From: Anthostomella pinea
Lineage: Eukaryota > Ascomycota > Sordariomycetes > Xylariales > Xylariaceae
Direction of reading: 5' to 3'
Length of the DNA stretch: 64,000 nt
NCBI GenBank assembly: GCA_963556695.1
Contig: CAUWAG010000003.1
Span: forward strand, 1,426,001 to 1,490,000
The notes under the pieces were generated by a model, which was not told the origin of the DNA, ran no database searches, and saw only the letters and a program-made list of their open reading frames with translations. Both the position numbers and the translations under genes were made by a program. This document shows, one piece after another, positions 23,401-34,121 of the stretch (position 1 is its first letter; each line of letters begins with the position of its first letter).

Positions 23401-24180
23401 AAGATAAAGATAAAGAGATAAAGCTCTTCAAGGAATGGTTACAAAAGAAAAACGTGAACACTAACCTTGTCATTTACTCGGATGGATCACAGTTGAACGA
23501 CCAAGGCACAACCCGCACTGGATGGGGTTATACCATCAGGAAAGGCGGCACCATACAAGAAGTATACCGGGGAAAAGACAGACTTCTTTAAGCAGAAGTA
23601 GTAGATACTAAAGTCCATAATGCTCTCTAAGGTCTCGCAGCAGCCAGGACAATTAGACACAGAAAATGGCTATATGTCTGCCTGGCCAACACGTCAGTGG
23701 TAGATGGGCTCAATGGGACTCCACCCGAGACATCACAGAACATTTTTTTATGATTCCAAGAACTTGTCACGGCACACACTCCTGGAGTGACCGTCAAGTG
23801 GATTCCTGGACACAGGAATATTAATGGTAACAAAGCTGCTGATATACTAGCAAAAGAAGATGCCATGCTAGAAACAGACACAATAAACCTTCCTATAATC
23901 TCTTGGGTCAAGAGAGATCTCAAAAAAAAGGGCAAGAAAGAGTTTAACCAATAATAGAAAGACCAATCAGAACCTAAGTATCAAGAAATATATTCATATG
24001 CAGTAACTAAAAGAGACCTTATATATTTTTAAGAAGAGTACTTTATACAGACTTCTAGTGGCCAGATCTGGACATGGCGACTTTGCCAGATATCACGAAC
24101 GTTTTGGGCATACAGACTCGAATGATCACTGTAACTGTGATAAAAAGAAAACACCATAACATATTTTCTTTTATAAGAGG
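20450..24180 (+). pseudogene. LINE copy A ORF2 (endonuclease, reverse transcriptase, RNase H), broken
   Basis: Begins at the ATG at 20450, 48 bp after ORF1. Endonuclease motifs: QEPW, AGDFNAGD and SDHKTLRI. A TAA at 20687 splits this domain and is shared with copy B. The RT domain runs about 21.8-22.5 kb with a further TAA at about 22310, inside the motif that reads LLQGSP in copy B. The catalytic YADD of copy B has become YIDN (22397-22408). RNase H motifs YSDGS and VKWIPGHRN lie at about 23.47-23.85 kb, with two more stops. A Cys/His motif follows near 24.07-24.15 kb. Not functional as it stands. Confidence 0.85.
23048..23265. mobile_element. Solo-LTR-like element inside LINE copy A
   Basis: 218 bp, starting TGTAACGGC and ending GCCGTGACA, flanked by the 5 bp duplication GACAC (23043-23047 and 23266-23270). 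Copy B has the uninterrupted site (GAGACACCC), so this is an insertion. It contains a CT-rich run and a CCCTTAAAGGGG palindrome. TG...CA ends and a 5 bp duplication are the signature of an LTR-retrotransposon long terminal repeat. Confidence 0.85.
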
Positions 24181-24519
24181 CTTAGGAAAAACTGACTGCT
24201 GCCCAGGTACTCGCCTAGGGCAGCCTGTTTACAATACTTGGGGGAGAGGAGCACGGAATAGACAAGATTTGTTGAGAAGAGCAAGTTCTTTTCATCAATC
24301 TGCCCCTGATAGATAGCTGTTCTTAAAGGACCAGATAGATGACCCCAAAGTCATACAGCCGTAACAACGGGGATGGGCTCGTGAGCGGGACTGACTGTAC
24401 TTATTATCTTGATACCTCACAACCCTGCGATGCAGAGGCTCTGGGAGGCGTGGTTTGCACTACTGAGGAGCGATCCCCCACGTTAAATACAATCAATCAA
24501 TCAATCAATCAAACATATC

Positions 24520-26971
24520 TTGGAGAAGATGATGGCCAGGGTTCCCCACCAAAACTACGAACAAGAACTCATCGAGCTTGGTGGGCTCTTGCATACCAGG
24601 CGACTGGTCGAGATGAATTCTCTCAAGTCAGCACAGGACTTGAGACTCGCTCCCTACGAGGCCATCCAGACAGACCTGAGTGCTGATATTTCAATCGCAG
24701 TATGCTCCAGGCCACTGGGCCAGGTGAATACTATCCAATATGTTGAAGGACCCCCGCTCCCAGCAGCCGAGTCTGATGATGCCGTGGATGTCAAGGTGAA
24801 GGCCGTCGTACTTGAGAGCCAGCTCTGTTTCGCGACTGCCAACGACGACGGAAGTCGAAGTCTTGGCAGGTTCTTTCAGGCGTTGTGGTGAAAGCCGGCC
24901 CGACTGCCAACTTTCGTCCTGGCGGTAGCGTCTTCGCCGTATTTACATCCCAGTTCAATTCCCACATCAGGGTATCTTCAACAGCACTAACGCGGCTACC
25001 ACTCGGTTCGTCATTCAAAGAAGCTTGTGTGCGTGTTCCACCACTCGCAGCTGCGTACGACGCACTTTTCCTGACGGGCCGAGTTCAGGTTGAAGATGCT
25101 GTACTGATTCATAACTGTGCTAATCCGCATGGATCAGCTGCGCTACTGCTACTGACCGAAAGAGGAGTCAGAAACGTATGGGTTACGGTCGCTACTGGGA
25201 ACGAGAGCACATGGATGAGGAACAACTCACCTTTCCCATCTGAGCGTATCCTTCCAAGCTCTTGATTTGACAATCATTCGGCCTCTACAGCACAGTTGGG
25301 GCAACGATTTGATGTTGTCTTGTCGGTGGATGGAGCGACCACACCTGTGCTCTTCATGGGCTTTGTGAAAACGGGCGGTCGATTCGTCAAGCTCCACACG
25401 AGCTCAACGTCCTCCAGGGACACCTTCTCGCAGACCCTGCATGCCGCGCCCGCAAACATGTCTTTCTCGGTGGTCGACCTCACCGAAAAGACTCCTTCGT
25501 ACGAAGCTCTCCAGTACGCGACCTCAATCCCCTGGAGGAAAGGGGGAGAATTGGCGTGGCAGAAGACATCTCTGTTTCCTGCGTCATCGTTCAATCGCGC
25601 TCTTTCTAGCCTGCGAGGATCGAAGGGTCAGGAAGCTTTCGTCCTTACCTTCGACGACGGTGACATTATCGACGTAAGAATGCTCCTCTCCTACATAAGG
25701 TATACTACTGATCTGTCATGTGCACAGCTTATGGTCCCCACCAAGCACACATATAAGATGCATCGTGATGCCACCTATGTGATTGCCGGTGGTCTAGGAG
25801 GTCTGGGTAGAGCAGTCGCACGTTGGCTCGTCAGTCGTGGCGCGCATCATCTAATATTGATTTCTCGATCGGGCCCACGAACACCCGACGCCCTGCAACT
25901 CTTGGAAGAACTCAGAGAGCAGCGGGTGTACGTTGAAACACCATGTTGTGACGTGTCTGATGAGGCTGCATTGAAGTCGGTGCTGTCACATTATTCCGAA
26001 AGAATGCCACCAATCGAGGGATGCATACAAACATCTATGGTAATGACGGTAAGAGAAACAGCAAATTGTACCTTTGGCCGAATAATTCGCTGATTTCTAT
26101 CCAGGAGATTCTTTTCGAGGAAATGGACTTTCCCGATTGGAAAGCCACCATCGACCCCAAGGTGAAAGGATCGTGGAACCTCCACGCTCTCCTTCCAAAG
26201 GGCCTGGACTTCTTTATCCTTGTATCGTCGCTCATGGGCATCTTGGGAACAGGGCTACTTTCCGGATACAATGCTGGCAATACGTATCAAGATGCGTTAG
26301 CAAGACTTCGAGTAGCCCAAGGTGAGCGTGCCGTGTCAATCGACTTAGGCGGCGTTGTAGACGGCGGCTTCGTTGCTGAAAATACACGTCACAGGGACAT
26401 ATTTCAGCGCAACCGAAACTTAGCACCGCTGAAGTTGGAAGAGATATGCGCAGTACTGGACATATACTGTGATCCGAACAGCTCTCTTTCACGGAACACA
26501 AGTTCCTGCCAGACCATCATTGGCATTAGTCAGCCTAGACATTGGAAGCAGGGTGACGCAGAGCCATACACGATGAGACAGCCATTCTGGGGCCACATAC
26601 ATCATGTTCCCCACTCATCGAGTGACAGTCGAGGAGCAGCGGCTGGGGACGACTTCGATGTTGTCCAAAGGAAGCGGGGGGTCGATTTGGCTGAGAGAAT
26701 TGCCTCGGCAGGGTCGCCCACCAAGAAAGCCGACGTTGTACGTGAGGCACTCGCACACCGCATCGAGGTCTTGCTTGGAACCCCTGAGGATCGCCTTGAT
26801 CTACAAAAGCCATTGAACACCTATGGCATCGACTCTCTCTCGGCCATTGACCTACGCAACTGGATCAGCAAGGCCTTCGACGTGGACTTGCCTGTGTTCG
26901 AGATCCTGGGCGGAGCAACTTTGGCAAGCGCGGGCATGACCATTGCTGAAAAGCTGTCCCTCAAGCAGTGA
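24520..26971 (+). pseudogene. 3' remnant of a highly reducing polyketide synthase (ER-KR-ACP)
   Basis: Coding sequence of a type I iterative HR-PKS resumes right after the LINE tail. It begins in the linker before the enoylreductase domain, changes frame near 24880, continues through ER (NFRPGGSVFAVFTS, then VEDAVLIHNC) to a TGA at 25263 in otherwise continuous frame, then enters KR (IAGGLGGLGRAVARW) and ends with an acyl carrier protein (NTYGIDSLSAIDLRNW, the phosphopantetheine serine in GIDS). Two introns fit: 25674-25727 and 26049-26104. From 25296 to the stop the spliced frame is open for 521 codons. The KS, AT, DH and methyltransferase part is absent from the window. The gene is therefore truncated at the LINE junction and not functional. 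Confidence 0.85.
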
Positions 26972-27711
26972 GGTTCAGTCACGATGGTACTTCTGTTATG
27001 TGGTCTCTGTTGAATATTCTAGGGTCTGAAGTTAGTCGTTGTTCTTCGAGCTCATATTGTGATTGCCAGTCTTTCCATAATCAGTGCTAAGCCATCTTGA
27101 CCACCCCCAAGTAGGTAAATCGAGCCGTCGACGTCAATATTGTCACTTATGTCATACACCACCATGTCAAGCAATCGTTTCAATCAATACGAATGCAGTG
27201 TTCAACAGCCTGGGCTGGTGGTATATGTCCACAGATCCAGATGCGTCCATGACACAGCACCACAAATTCTCAGGAGTAGCTTACCGGCGGGCCGGGTCGG
27301 AATGGCGATCGTATATCCAGCCCCTACACGAAAGTGAAGAAAGGACAATATTGCAATTCTGCAGTAAGCCACACACAGTAAGCCACAGACACCAGGTCCA
27401 GACTGAGCCACTGATGCGGGTGAGATGCCCCAGGGCGTCTGATTTGTTGATCTCACGAACAAACCGTTAGTGGCTGAGGTGAGACAGGTGTGATTGGCCT
27501 GACATGCAGGACTGAAGGATGAGACGCTCAGGAACAACGGTCCGCGAGCGCGGCTACCATGTCGACGGACAACTGTGTTGCCAATATTATGCGGACTTTC
27601 TGCGAGGTCGCTGTTATCGTAAGCAGGGCTTCGGACGGTGGTGCTTATGCTCCGTTGATGAGAAGACGACTGCCCGTGTGTAACTTTACAGGCAGTGCCA
27701 GTAGACGGGCA
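26972..27711. other. Intergenic between PKS remnant and galactose oxidase
   Basis: No gene seen. It should hold the PKS 3' end and the galactose oxidase promoter. Confidence 0.5.
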
Positions 27712-27717
27712 TATAAA
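27712..27717 (+). promoter_or_regulatory. TATA box of galactose oxidase gene
   Basis: TATAAA 87 bp upstream of the ATG at 27804, a usual spacing in filamentous fungi. Confidence 0.5.
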
Positions 27718-27803
27718 GATGGATGACTCTGTTTGTATGGTTCTGAGGTGGTTCTGAGCGACTATTCAGTCTGTGTAGTCTTTCCAAGAGACAATATTAT
27801 ACC

Positions 27804-29810
27804 ATGATATATCAGAGCGGCTCCAGGGCCGTCCGAGTGCCGTACTTACTGGCTATACTCGTGTTCTCGACTCTTGCCTCTGCCCAGTTCCCATGGGCAT
27901 CCACCATCCCCCGTACAGGATGGACCGTCACAGCAGACAGCTACCAAGCGGGCAACGAGCCCGCCAAAGCTCTCGATGGCAACTCCAGCACGTTCTGGCA
28001 CACCCAGTACAGCCCCAGCGATGCGCCGCTCCCGCACTACATCCAGGTAGACATGCAGAAGAGCTACGTTGTCAGCGGATTCTCCTATCGGCCTCGTCAA
28101 GACGGGAACAGCAACGGTAATATCGGCCAGCATACTGTTACGTTGAGCAACGACGGCACCACGTGGAGTGATCCCGTGCAGTTCGGGTTATACCTCAACG
28201 ATTCCACGGACAAGACGACCTTCTTCTCGAATGCCAGCGCGAGATATGTGCGTCTCACAGCACAGACCGAGGCCCAGGGGACCGGCAACGCCTGGTCAAG
28301 CGTGGTGGAGCTCAATGTGTACAGCCCCGACCCCACACTTTCTGCCACCCAGTTCACGTCTCCGCCAACTAGTCAAGGCTGCTGGGACACGACAGTCGTC
28401 CTGCCCATAGTCCCGGCCGCCGGGGCCATCTCAGAGACCGGCAACGTAGTCTTCTGGTCGGCGTTCCGCCCGGATCTCTTCACCAGTGGCACGGGCCAAA
28501 CCTTCACCTCATCCTGGACGCCTGGATTGCAGGCCGTGACGGAGCGCACCGTCACAAACACGCAGCATGACATGTTTTGCCCGGGCATCTCCCTAGACGC
28601 CGACGGGCGCATCACGGTGACCGGCGGCAACGACAACAAGAAGACGAGCATCTACGACCCGGCAACCGCCGGGTGGGCGGCCGCGGCGCAAATGAACCTC
28701 CCGCGTGGATATCAGTCCCAAGCGACGCTGTCCGACGGGCGGATCTTCACCATCGGCGGCTCGTGGAGCGGCGACGGCGTCAAGAACGGCGAGATCTATA
28801 CCCCGGGCACTAACACCTGGAAGGCATTGGCGGGCTGTGCCGTGGTCCCCATGCTCACGAACGATGCCCAGGGCGTCTACCGCGGCGACAACCACGCGTG
28901 GTTATTCGCGTACAAGGGGAACTCGGTCTTCCAGGCCGGACCGAGTCGCAACATGAACTGGTATAATGTCAGCGGGGGGACGTCGGGCTCGTACACGAGT
29001 GCCGGGACTCGCGCCGCGGACTCGGATGCCATGTGCGGCAACGCAGTCATGTACGATGCGGTAGCCGGACTGATCCTCGCGGCCGGCGGATCGCCTTCAT
29101 ATCAGGACTCCGACGCGACGTCCAACACGCACGTCATTAAGCTCGGAACTGCCAATGCGGCCCCCACGGTCACGAAGTTGCCGAGTATGGCCTACGCGCG
29201 CGCCTTCGCCAACGGCGTTGTGCTGCCCGATGGGAAAGTGCTGATTGTGGGCGGCCAATCATATCCCATACCCTTCACGGACACGACGCCGGCGTTCCCG
29301 GCGGAGCTGTTTGATCCCGCGACCGGCACGTGGGCTGTGATGGCGTCCATCGCCGTGCCGCGGACCTACCATAGCATCGCGTTGCTACTCCCCGACGCGA
29401 CGGTCTTGAATGGCGGCGGCGGCCTTTGCGGCACTGGCTGCGTCCAGAACCACTTCGATGTGCAGATCTTTTCGCCGCCATACCTGTTCAATGGTGATGG
29501 CACGCGCGCCGCGAGGCCTGCCATCGAAGCGGTCTCTGCGGCGCAGATGGCGCCGGGAGCCGCGTTTACGGTGACGACGGACTCGCTGGTTGATGGGTTC
29601 GCGTTAGTCCGGTATGGGTCGGCGACGCATACTGTGAATACGGACCAGCGACGCGTGCCGCTTTCTGCGACTGGCGTGAGCGGGTTGACTTATACCCTTC
29701 AGCTTCCTGCCGATCCGGGGGTCCTGGTCCCCGGGTACTGGATGCTGTTTGCTTTGAACGCGGGTGGCGTGCCGAGCGTGGCCGCGACTGTCAAGATTCT
29801 GGTACCATGA
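27804..29810 (+). CDS. gaoA: Galactose oxidase (AA5_2 copper radical oxidase)
   Basis: A 668-residue single-exon secreted enzyme that oxidises the C6 alcohol of galactose to an aldehyde, making H2O2. A signal peptide ends about residue 27 (LASAQ). Then come an F5/8-C (CBM32-like) domain with GNSSTFWHTQYS, a seven-bladed kelch propeller and a C-terminal beta domain ending GYWMLFALNAGGVPSVA. The active site is intact: Cys259 and Tyr303 for the Tyr-Cys crosslink, Trp321 in GGSWSGD, Tyr522-His523 in TYHSI and His609 in ATHTVNTDQRR. The substrate-side Arg360, Gln434 and Phe491 are kept. The blade that reads RTFH in the Fusarium enzyme reads RAFA here, so specificity could differ. Length and order match the Fusarium enzyme closely. 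Confidence 0.93.
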   Translation: MIYQSGSRAVRVPYLLAILVFSTLASAQFPWASTIPRTGWTVTADSYQAGNEPAKALDGNSSTFWHTQYSPSDAPLPHYIQVDMQKSYVVSGFSYRPRQDGNSNGNIGQHTVTLSNDGTTWSDPVQFGLYLNDSTDKTTFFSNASARYVRLTAQTEAQGTGNAWSSVVELNVYSPDPTLSATQFTSPPTSQGCWDTTVVLPIVPAAGAISETGNVVFWSAFRPDLFTSGTGQTFTSSWTPGLQAVTERTVTNTQHDMFCPGISLDADGRITVTGGNDNKKTSIYDPATAGWAAAAQMNLPRGYQSQATLSDGRIFTIGGSWSGDGVKNGEIYTPGTNTWKALAGCAVVPMLTNDAQGVYRGDNHAWLFAYKGNSVFQAGPSRNMNWYNVSGGTSGSYTSAGTRAADSDAMCGNAVMYDAVAGLILAAGGSPSYQDSDATSNTHVIKLGTANAAPTVTKLPSMAYARAFANGVVLPDGKVLIVGGQSYPIPFTDTTPAFPAELFDPATGTWAVMASIAVPRTYHSIALLLPDATVLNGGGGLCGTGCVQNHFDVQIFSPPYLFNGDGTRAARPAIEAVSAAQMAPGAAFTVTTDSLVDGFALVRYGSATHTVNTDQRRVPLSATGVSGLTYTLQLPADPGVLVPGYWMLFALNAGGVPSVAATVKILVP

Positions 29811-30184
29811 TTGATTGGTTGGGATCAGCCAACCTATGGGACGGAAGACCAGTATTAGGGTGGCAGATCTAGAAATACAAGGGGCATACAATACAGTATA
29901 TAGTAATACCAGAGTGGTTGTGTTTTAGTAGTGGAAGTTCCACAAGAGTCTGATGATAAGATCCACGGGTATTTGTGTTCAAGGCCGATGATCGGATCTT
30001 GTCGGACGGAAGCGGCTCCGGCATTGATTGACGGATATGACCTCATCTGGACACCTCATCGCGGCATATGCCATAAACACAACTCAGCAAACATCACCGT
30101 TCCAGCATTCCCACGAACGCTGCTCCTTATTCGACCCACCAACGACCGCTGAAATCATTAGTTCGCACAATAGAGACTCCCACC

Positions 30185-31307
30185 ATGCCGCCCACCAAGA
30201 TAGCCGTCCTTGATGATTATCAGGAGCTCTCGAAACCCCACTACGAGCCCCTGGGGTCCTCTGGGTACGAAGTGACCACCTTCACCGACACCCTCTTACC
30301 CTATAACCACCCCGATACGCCTCAAGATGTCAAGGACGAGTTGGTGAAGCGACTGGAGCCATTCAATATCATATGTAAGCGCGGGCGCTGCACCCACGAG
30401 TCGTGATCTGATCCAAGCAGGCTCCATGAGAGAACGAACACCCTTTCCAGCAGAGCTTATCAACAGGCTACCGAATCTCAAGTTGCTACTTACGACGGGC
30501 GGCCGCAACGCATCTATCGACGTCAAGGCTTGTCTGGCTCGGGGTGTGCCGGTAGCTGGCACCACTGGAGGAAAGGGCAGCCCAGATAGCACCACCCAGC
30601 ACTGCGTGGCTCTGATCCTTGCTCTGGCGCGAAACATCCCTCAAGACGATGCCACCATGAAGAGCGAAGGCTGGCAGACCACAGCGGCGACTGGGTTGGC
30701 AGGATGTGTGTTTGGAACCCTCGGCCTGGGCAGACTTGGTGCCTCGGTCTCGAGGATCATGCACTTGGCTTTCGGCATGAAGATCATTGCGTGGAGCACA
30801 AACCTGACGCAGGAGGCGGCAGACGAAAAGGCAAAGGGTGCCGGCCTGCCTGTCGAAGATGCGAACGGTGACAAGACCTTCAAGATGGTGAGTCGAGATG
30901 AATTGTTCAGCACTGCAGATGTGGTCAGCGTTCAACTCGTGCTGTCTGATCGATCGAGGGGTCTGATAGCAGGCGACGACTTGGCCAAGATGAAGAAGAC
31001 GGCGTTGTTCGTCAATACCTCGAGAGGCCCGATAGTGGTGGAAGAGGACCTGCTCGAGGCGGCGAAGAATGGCCTGATCCGAGGCATTGGCTTGGATGTG
31101 TATGGAATAGAGCCGTTGCCTAAGCATAGTGAGTGGAGGACGACGAAATGGGGAGCGGAAGGACGAAGCCAGGTGGTGCTTACGCCTCATATGGGCTACG
31201 TCGAAGGCGACAACATCTCGGGTTGGTATGCGCAGCAGGTTGAGAACATCTTGCGGTGGCAAAAGGGGGAGACCATGGCAACGGTCTTCAGTGACAGCGG
31301 GTATTAG
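30185..31307 (+). CDS. D-isomer-specific 2-hydroxyacid dehydrogenase
   Basis: 358 residues, two exons: 30185-30374 and 30421-31307, with a 46 bp intron (GTAAGC donor, AAGCAG acceptor) giving FNIICSMRERTPF. It is an NAD(P)H-dependent reductase of 2-oxoacids, cytosolic by the lack of a signal peptide. The Rossmann motif GTLGLGRLG is near residue 164. Catalytic residues are Arg in NTSRGP (about 264), Glu in YGIEPL (about 291) and His in LTPHMGY (about 319). The exact substrate cannot be told; this fungal subgroup is often annotated simply as D-3-phosphoglycerate-dehydrogenase-like or glyoxylate-reductase-like. It lies just downstream of galactose oxidase in the same direction, but nothing shows that they work together. 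Confidence 0.88.
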
Positions 31308-31868
31308 GGGGCCTGAACCCTGGACTGAACTGATTAATGCTGCCCCCGTAGCAACGAGCCTGTGGAGCCCTAATATGCGAGCCATGCAACTAATAGAGCT
31401 GCATGAAAGGACGTGCAGTTTGTTTCTGCCTGTCCCCGAATTGGTGTTTTCTCTGAGACTGCCTTACCTGGAAAGAGGGACCTGCTCTTTATGTTGTTAC
31501 CCGCCTAATCCTGAAGAAGGCACAAACAATTTCACTCTCAACCCTCTCCTTCCTCAGCGACAGACAACGAGAGTGCACCGAGCTGCACCTTCCACGGCGA
31601 CTTCCACAATCACGAAGGCAACTTCCAATTGCCACAGGCTTAAAGGTAAGCCTTCCTTCCCTTGGTGTCACATCCATACGGATCCAATGCTTCCAGGTTT
31701 CTGTCCCTCGCCGAATCGCCATCTCACAATCTCCTCCGTCCCATTGCATCTGCATCTGCACCTTCACCCATCCCGGTCCGTCCAAGGTCACCGTGCACGT
31801 ACCTCGTCCCCAGCGCTCATACTTACCGGCCTCACCTACCTACCTAGGTACTTCGACTCTCGTTCACG
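31308..31868. other. Intergenic, 5' leader of next gene
   Basis: No gene seen. The last 300 bases are C-rich with CACCT/TACCTA words, like a long fungal 5' leader. Confidence 0.45.
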
Positions 31869-33795
31869 ATGGCCGTTATGGACCCCCTCAGTCCTCCTGG
31901 CATCGCCGACGAGAGCGCTGCTGCTGCTGCGCCCAATGGTGAGGCGAGTGGAGGTACGCCATCACTGCCCGACTGCCTAAATCACCAGCCCATCACGAAT
32001 TCCACCCGGAATATTTGAGCTGACTTTCAATGTCTGTGCCTGATTTGTAGGATTGCCCTCTGCTCCCACTAGTCACCCTCAGGCCGTGACTCCGGCGGGT
32101 GCTTCCACCGTTCCAGGACATCAACTCTCCCTGCCTATCGCCGACCAGGCCCCCGCTGCTCCTGTTGGCGAGTTCAAGCCTACTCCTGCCATTGACCTTC
32201 TACGCGCTGCCATAATGGATCGATTCAAGAATCGTGCTGGCCCTGTCGCTGGCCCTGCCAAGGACCTATCAAGTGCTGCGTCGACCTCTGGCAGCTCAAC
32301 CAATGCTCAGGGTTCGAAGCGTCAGCTTGGCCCGAGCCCGGAGAAAGGCTCCGGCCAAGAACGCTTTCGCCACATGCTGAAGGGCACGGTAAACCTCGCT
32401 GCCAACGCTGCCAACAAGAAGAACGACAAGGATAAGGAGAACATCAACAAGGACACCATGGCTACTGCCAGAGTCTGTAAGTCGTCTAGCTCTTCCTCCC
32501 ACCCTATGAAACAACAACTTGCTCAATGTCTTTGATAGCGTCTGATGCCACCTCGCGCCACCCCGGCCCTGGTCTCACTGGTGGCTTCATTGTTCCCACA
32601 GCCACTCAATTCGCCCAGAGTCCCTATTCTCTCCCGCTCCAGGGTGGGCTGGGTGCATATCCCAGTGGGATAAACATCGGCCACCCAACCACCCTGCCGG
32701 CTGCAAGCAAGACCGCACAGATTGCATCACCTCAGGTTAAGACAGAGCGCGACCGTGAGCGTGAGCGTGAGCGAAACCGTGGTAGAGGCGATGGCCGACG
32801 CGATGACCGACGTGATGACCGACGCGATGACCGACGCGATAACAGAGGTGGTGCCAGAGGAGAAGCCGGCAGACACAATGTGCAGAACGCGGCTGGTAGG
32901 CTGAGCCTCGCGTGCCAGTTGCGCCGTTTCAATCCGAAGTTCCGCGAGTGGGTTACCAGAGACGGCTTCCACCAATGCTCCGTTGACTTAATGGGTCGCG
33001 TGCTTCAGTATGTATTCATTTCTTTCGTTCGCACTCCCAACATGGTTCAGCGTTATCAACTCCTGTATGCGATGGCTGGACACACAAGCATACGCCAAGT
33101 TCTGAAAATGATTTGGGGAAGCATTTCTAACAAGTATGAGCAGAGATCCCAATGGCAAATTCGACACTGCCTTGGAAGCCAAAGAATCGATTGCCGAGAA
33201 GGCCATTAGCGAGATTCGCACCTGGCCATGCTCGGATCCTCCTCCCGGAGCAGCAGTGAAAGCCGCAAGAGGGGATCTGGTCGCTTATGACTCAGCCCGT
33301 GGCGGCAATGAGCCCGGGGTCAAGAAGGAGGGCTCGGCCACCCCGCACCAAGCTGGCGGTGGTCGGCTCGATCGCTATTCTGGCGGTGGTCGACCTGACC
33401 ACTACTCCGGCACTCCTTTCGTTGGCGGTGGTCGGGTTGACCACTATTCCGGCGCTCCTCTCGTGACCCACCCGGGCCAGGGAAACCCGGGTGTGGTACA
33501 CCCGTACACTGGATACGATCGAGGAGAGGAACAGAAATCACTTATTGCCCGCATCCAAGTGCTTTATGGCCAATCTAACGGACCTAGCCTGCTCACCATG
33601 GCAGATCCCTTGGAAGCGAAGGCATTCCTGGAGGGATTTGCCTTGGGCGGTCGCCTTCAGGAGGCATCGCATCGCTCTCACACCGAGCCTGTCGAGGCCA
33701 CCTCCTACACGTACTACCAGCAACGTGAGCGTTCCCCTGCGCCGGCCACCAGCCGGAACTATCGGGAGCGTTCGCCTGCCGGACGTCGGGGTTAG
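31869..33795 (+). CDS. Hypothetical protein with RD/RE-rich and YSG repeats, 543 aa
   Basis: Four exons (31869-31953, 32051-32476, 32539-33007, 33144-33795). All junctions are GT..AG and all phases agree, giving 543 codons. Junctions read SGGLPSAP, ARVSSDAT and RVLQDPNG. I do not recognise the protein. Visible parts: a Pro/Ala-rich N-terminus, a short helical region (AIDLLRAAIMDRFKNRAG), a Lys/Asp-rich stretch, an Arg-Glu/Arg-Asp run (RERERERNRG, then RRDD repeats), a more globular block (LACQLRRFNPKFREWV), three YSG-type repeats (GGGRxDxYSG, 33352-33460) and an RSP-containing tail. RD/RE-rich tracts are common in RNA-binding and splicing-related proteins, so a nuclear RNA-linked role is possible but only inferred. 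Confidence 0.75.
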
Positions 33796-34121
33796 GGCGC
33801 TTGATCGCCCCAGGTTGGAAGACGAGTAACCGTAGTTACGCTCGCAAGTAAGCCAGCTGACGATGCCACGGTTATTGGCCTCCTTGGAAACGCCTTGATC
33901 AAAAGATGGGGTCGCAGAAAGATGGGATCACAGATTGGGAAGGAACCTCGGATGCTTGTATGTAGATTTCAGGAGGGTGGTCTAGTGGCAAGTTGCCCTT
34001 GCGGCTACAGTCGCCTGCTGATCCGCTCACCTGCTAAGTTGCAGAGCTCTCGGATACGGGCAATATGATTTGTCTTCTGACACACAGTGAACGTTGGCTC
34101 AGTTTAGTTGTGAGGTGATCT
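33796..34121. other. Convergent intergenic region
   Basis: Space between two genes that run towards each other; holds their 3' ends. Nothing else seen. Confidence 0.5.

Larger units (their letters stand above)
18780..24510 (+). mobile_element. Tad-type non-LTR retrotransposon (LINE), copy A
   Basis: About 5.7 kb. In order: ORF1 with retroviral-type zinc knuckles (near 20.0-20.18 kb), ORF2 with an endonuclease (EEP), reverse transcriptase, RNase H and a final Cys/His motif, then a 3' UTR and an AATC repeat tail (24491-24510). This order is that of the fungal Tad clade. The 5' boundary is approximate, since copy B runs off the window. Both ORFs carry stops and frame changes, mostly C-to-T/G-to-A relative to copy B. 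A 218 bp solo-LTR-like element is inserted at 23048-23265. The 3' tail directly abuts a truncated polyketide synthase gene. Confidence 0.9.

Noticed and set aside
24483..24515. AATC repeat considered as an independent microsatellite
   Set aside because: It sits exactly at the 3' end of LINE copy A, and the older fragment at 15150 has the same tail, so it is the retrotransposon tail.
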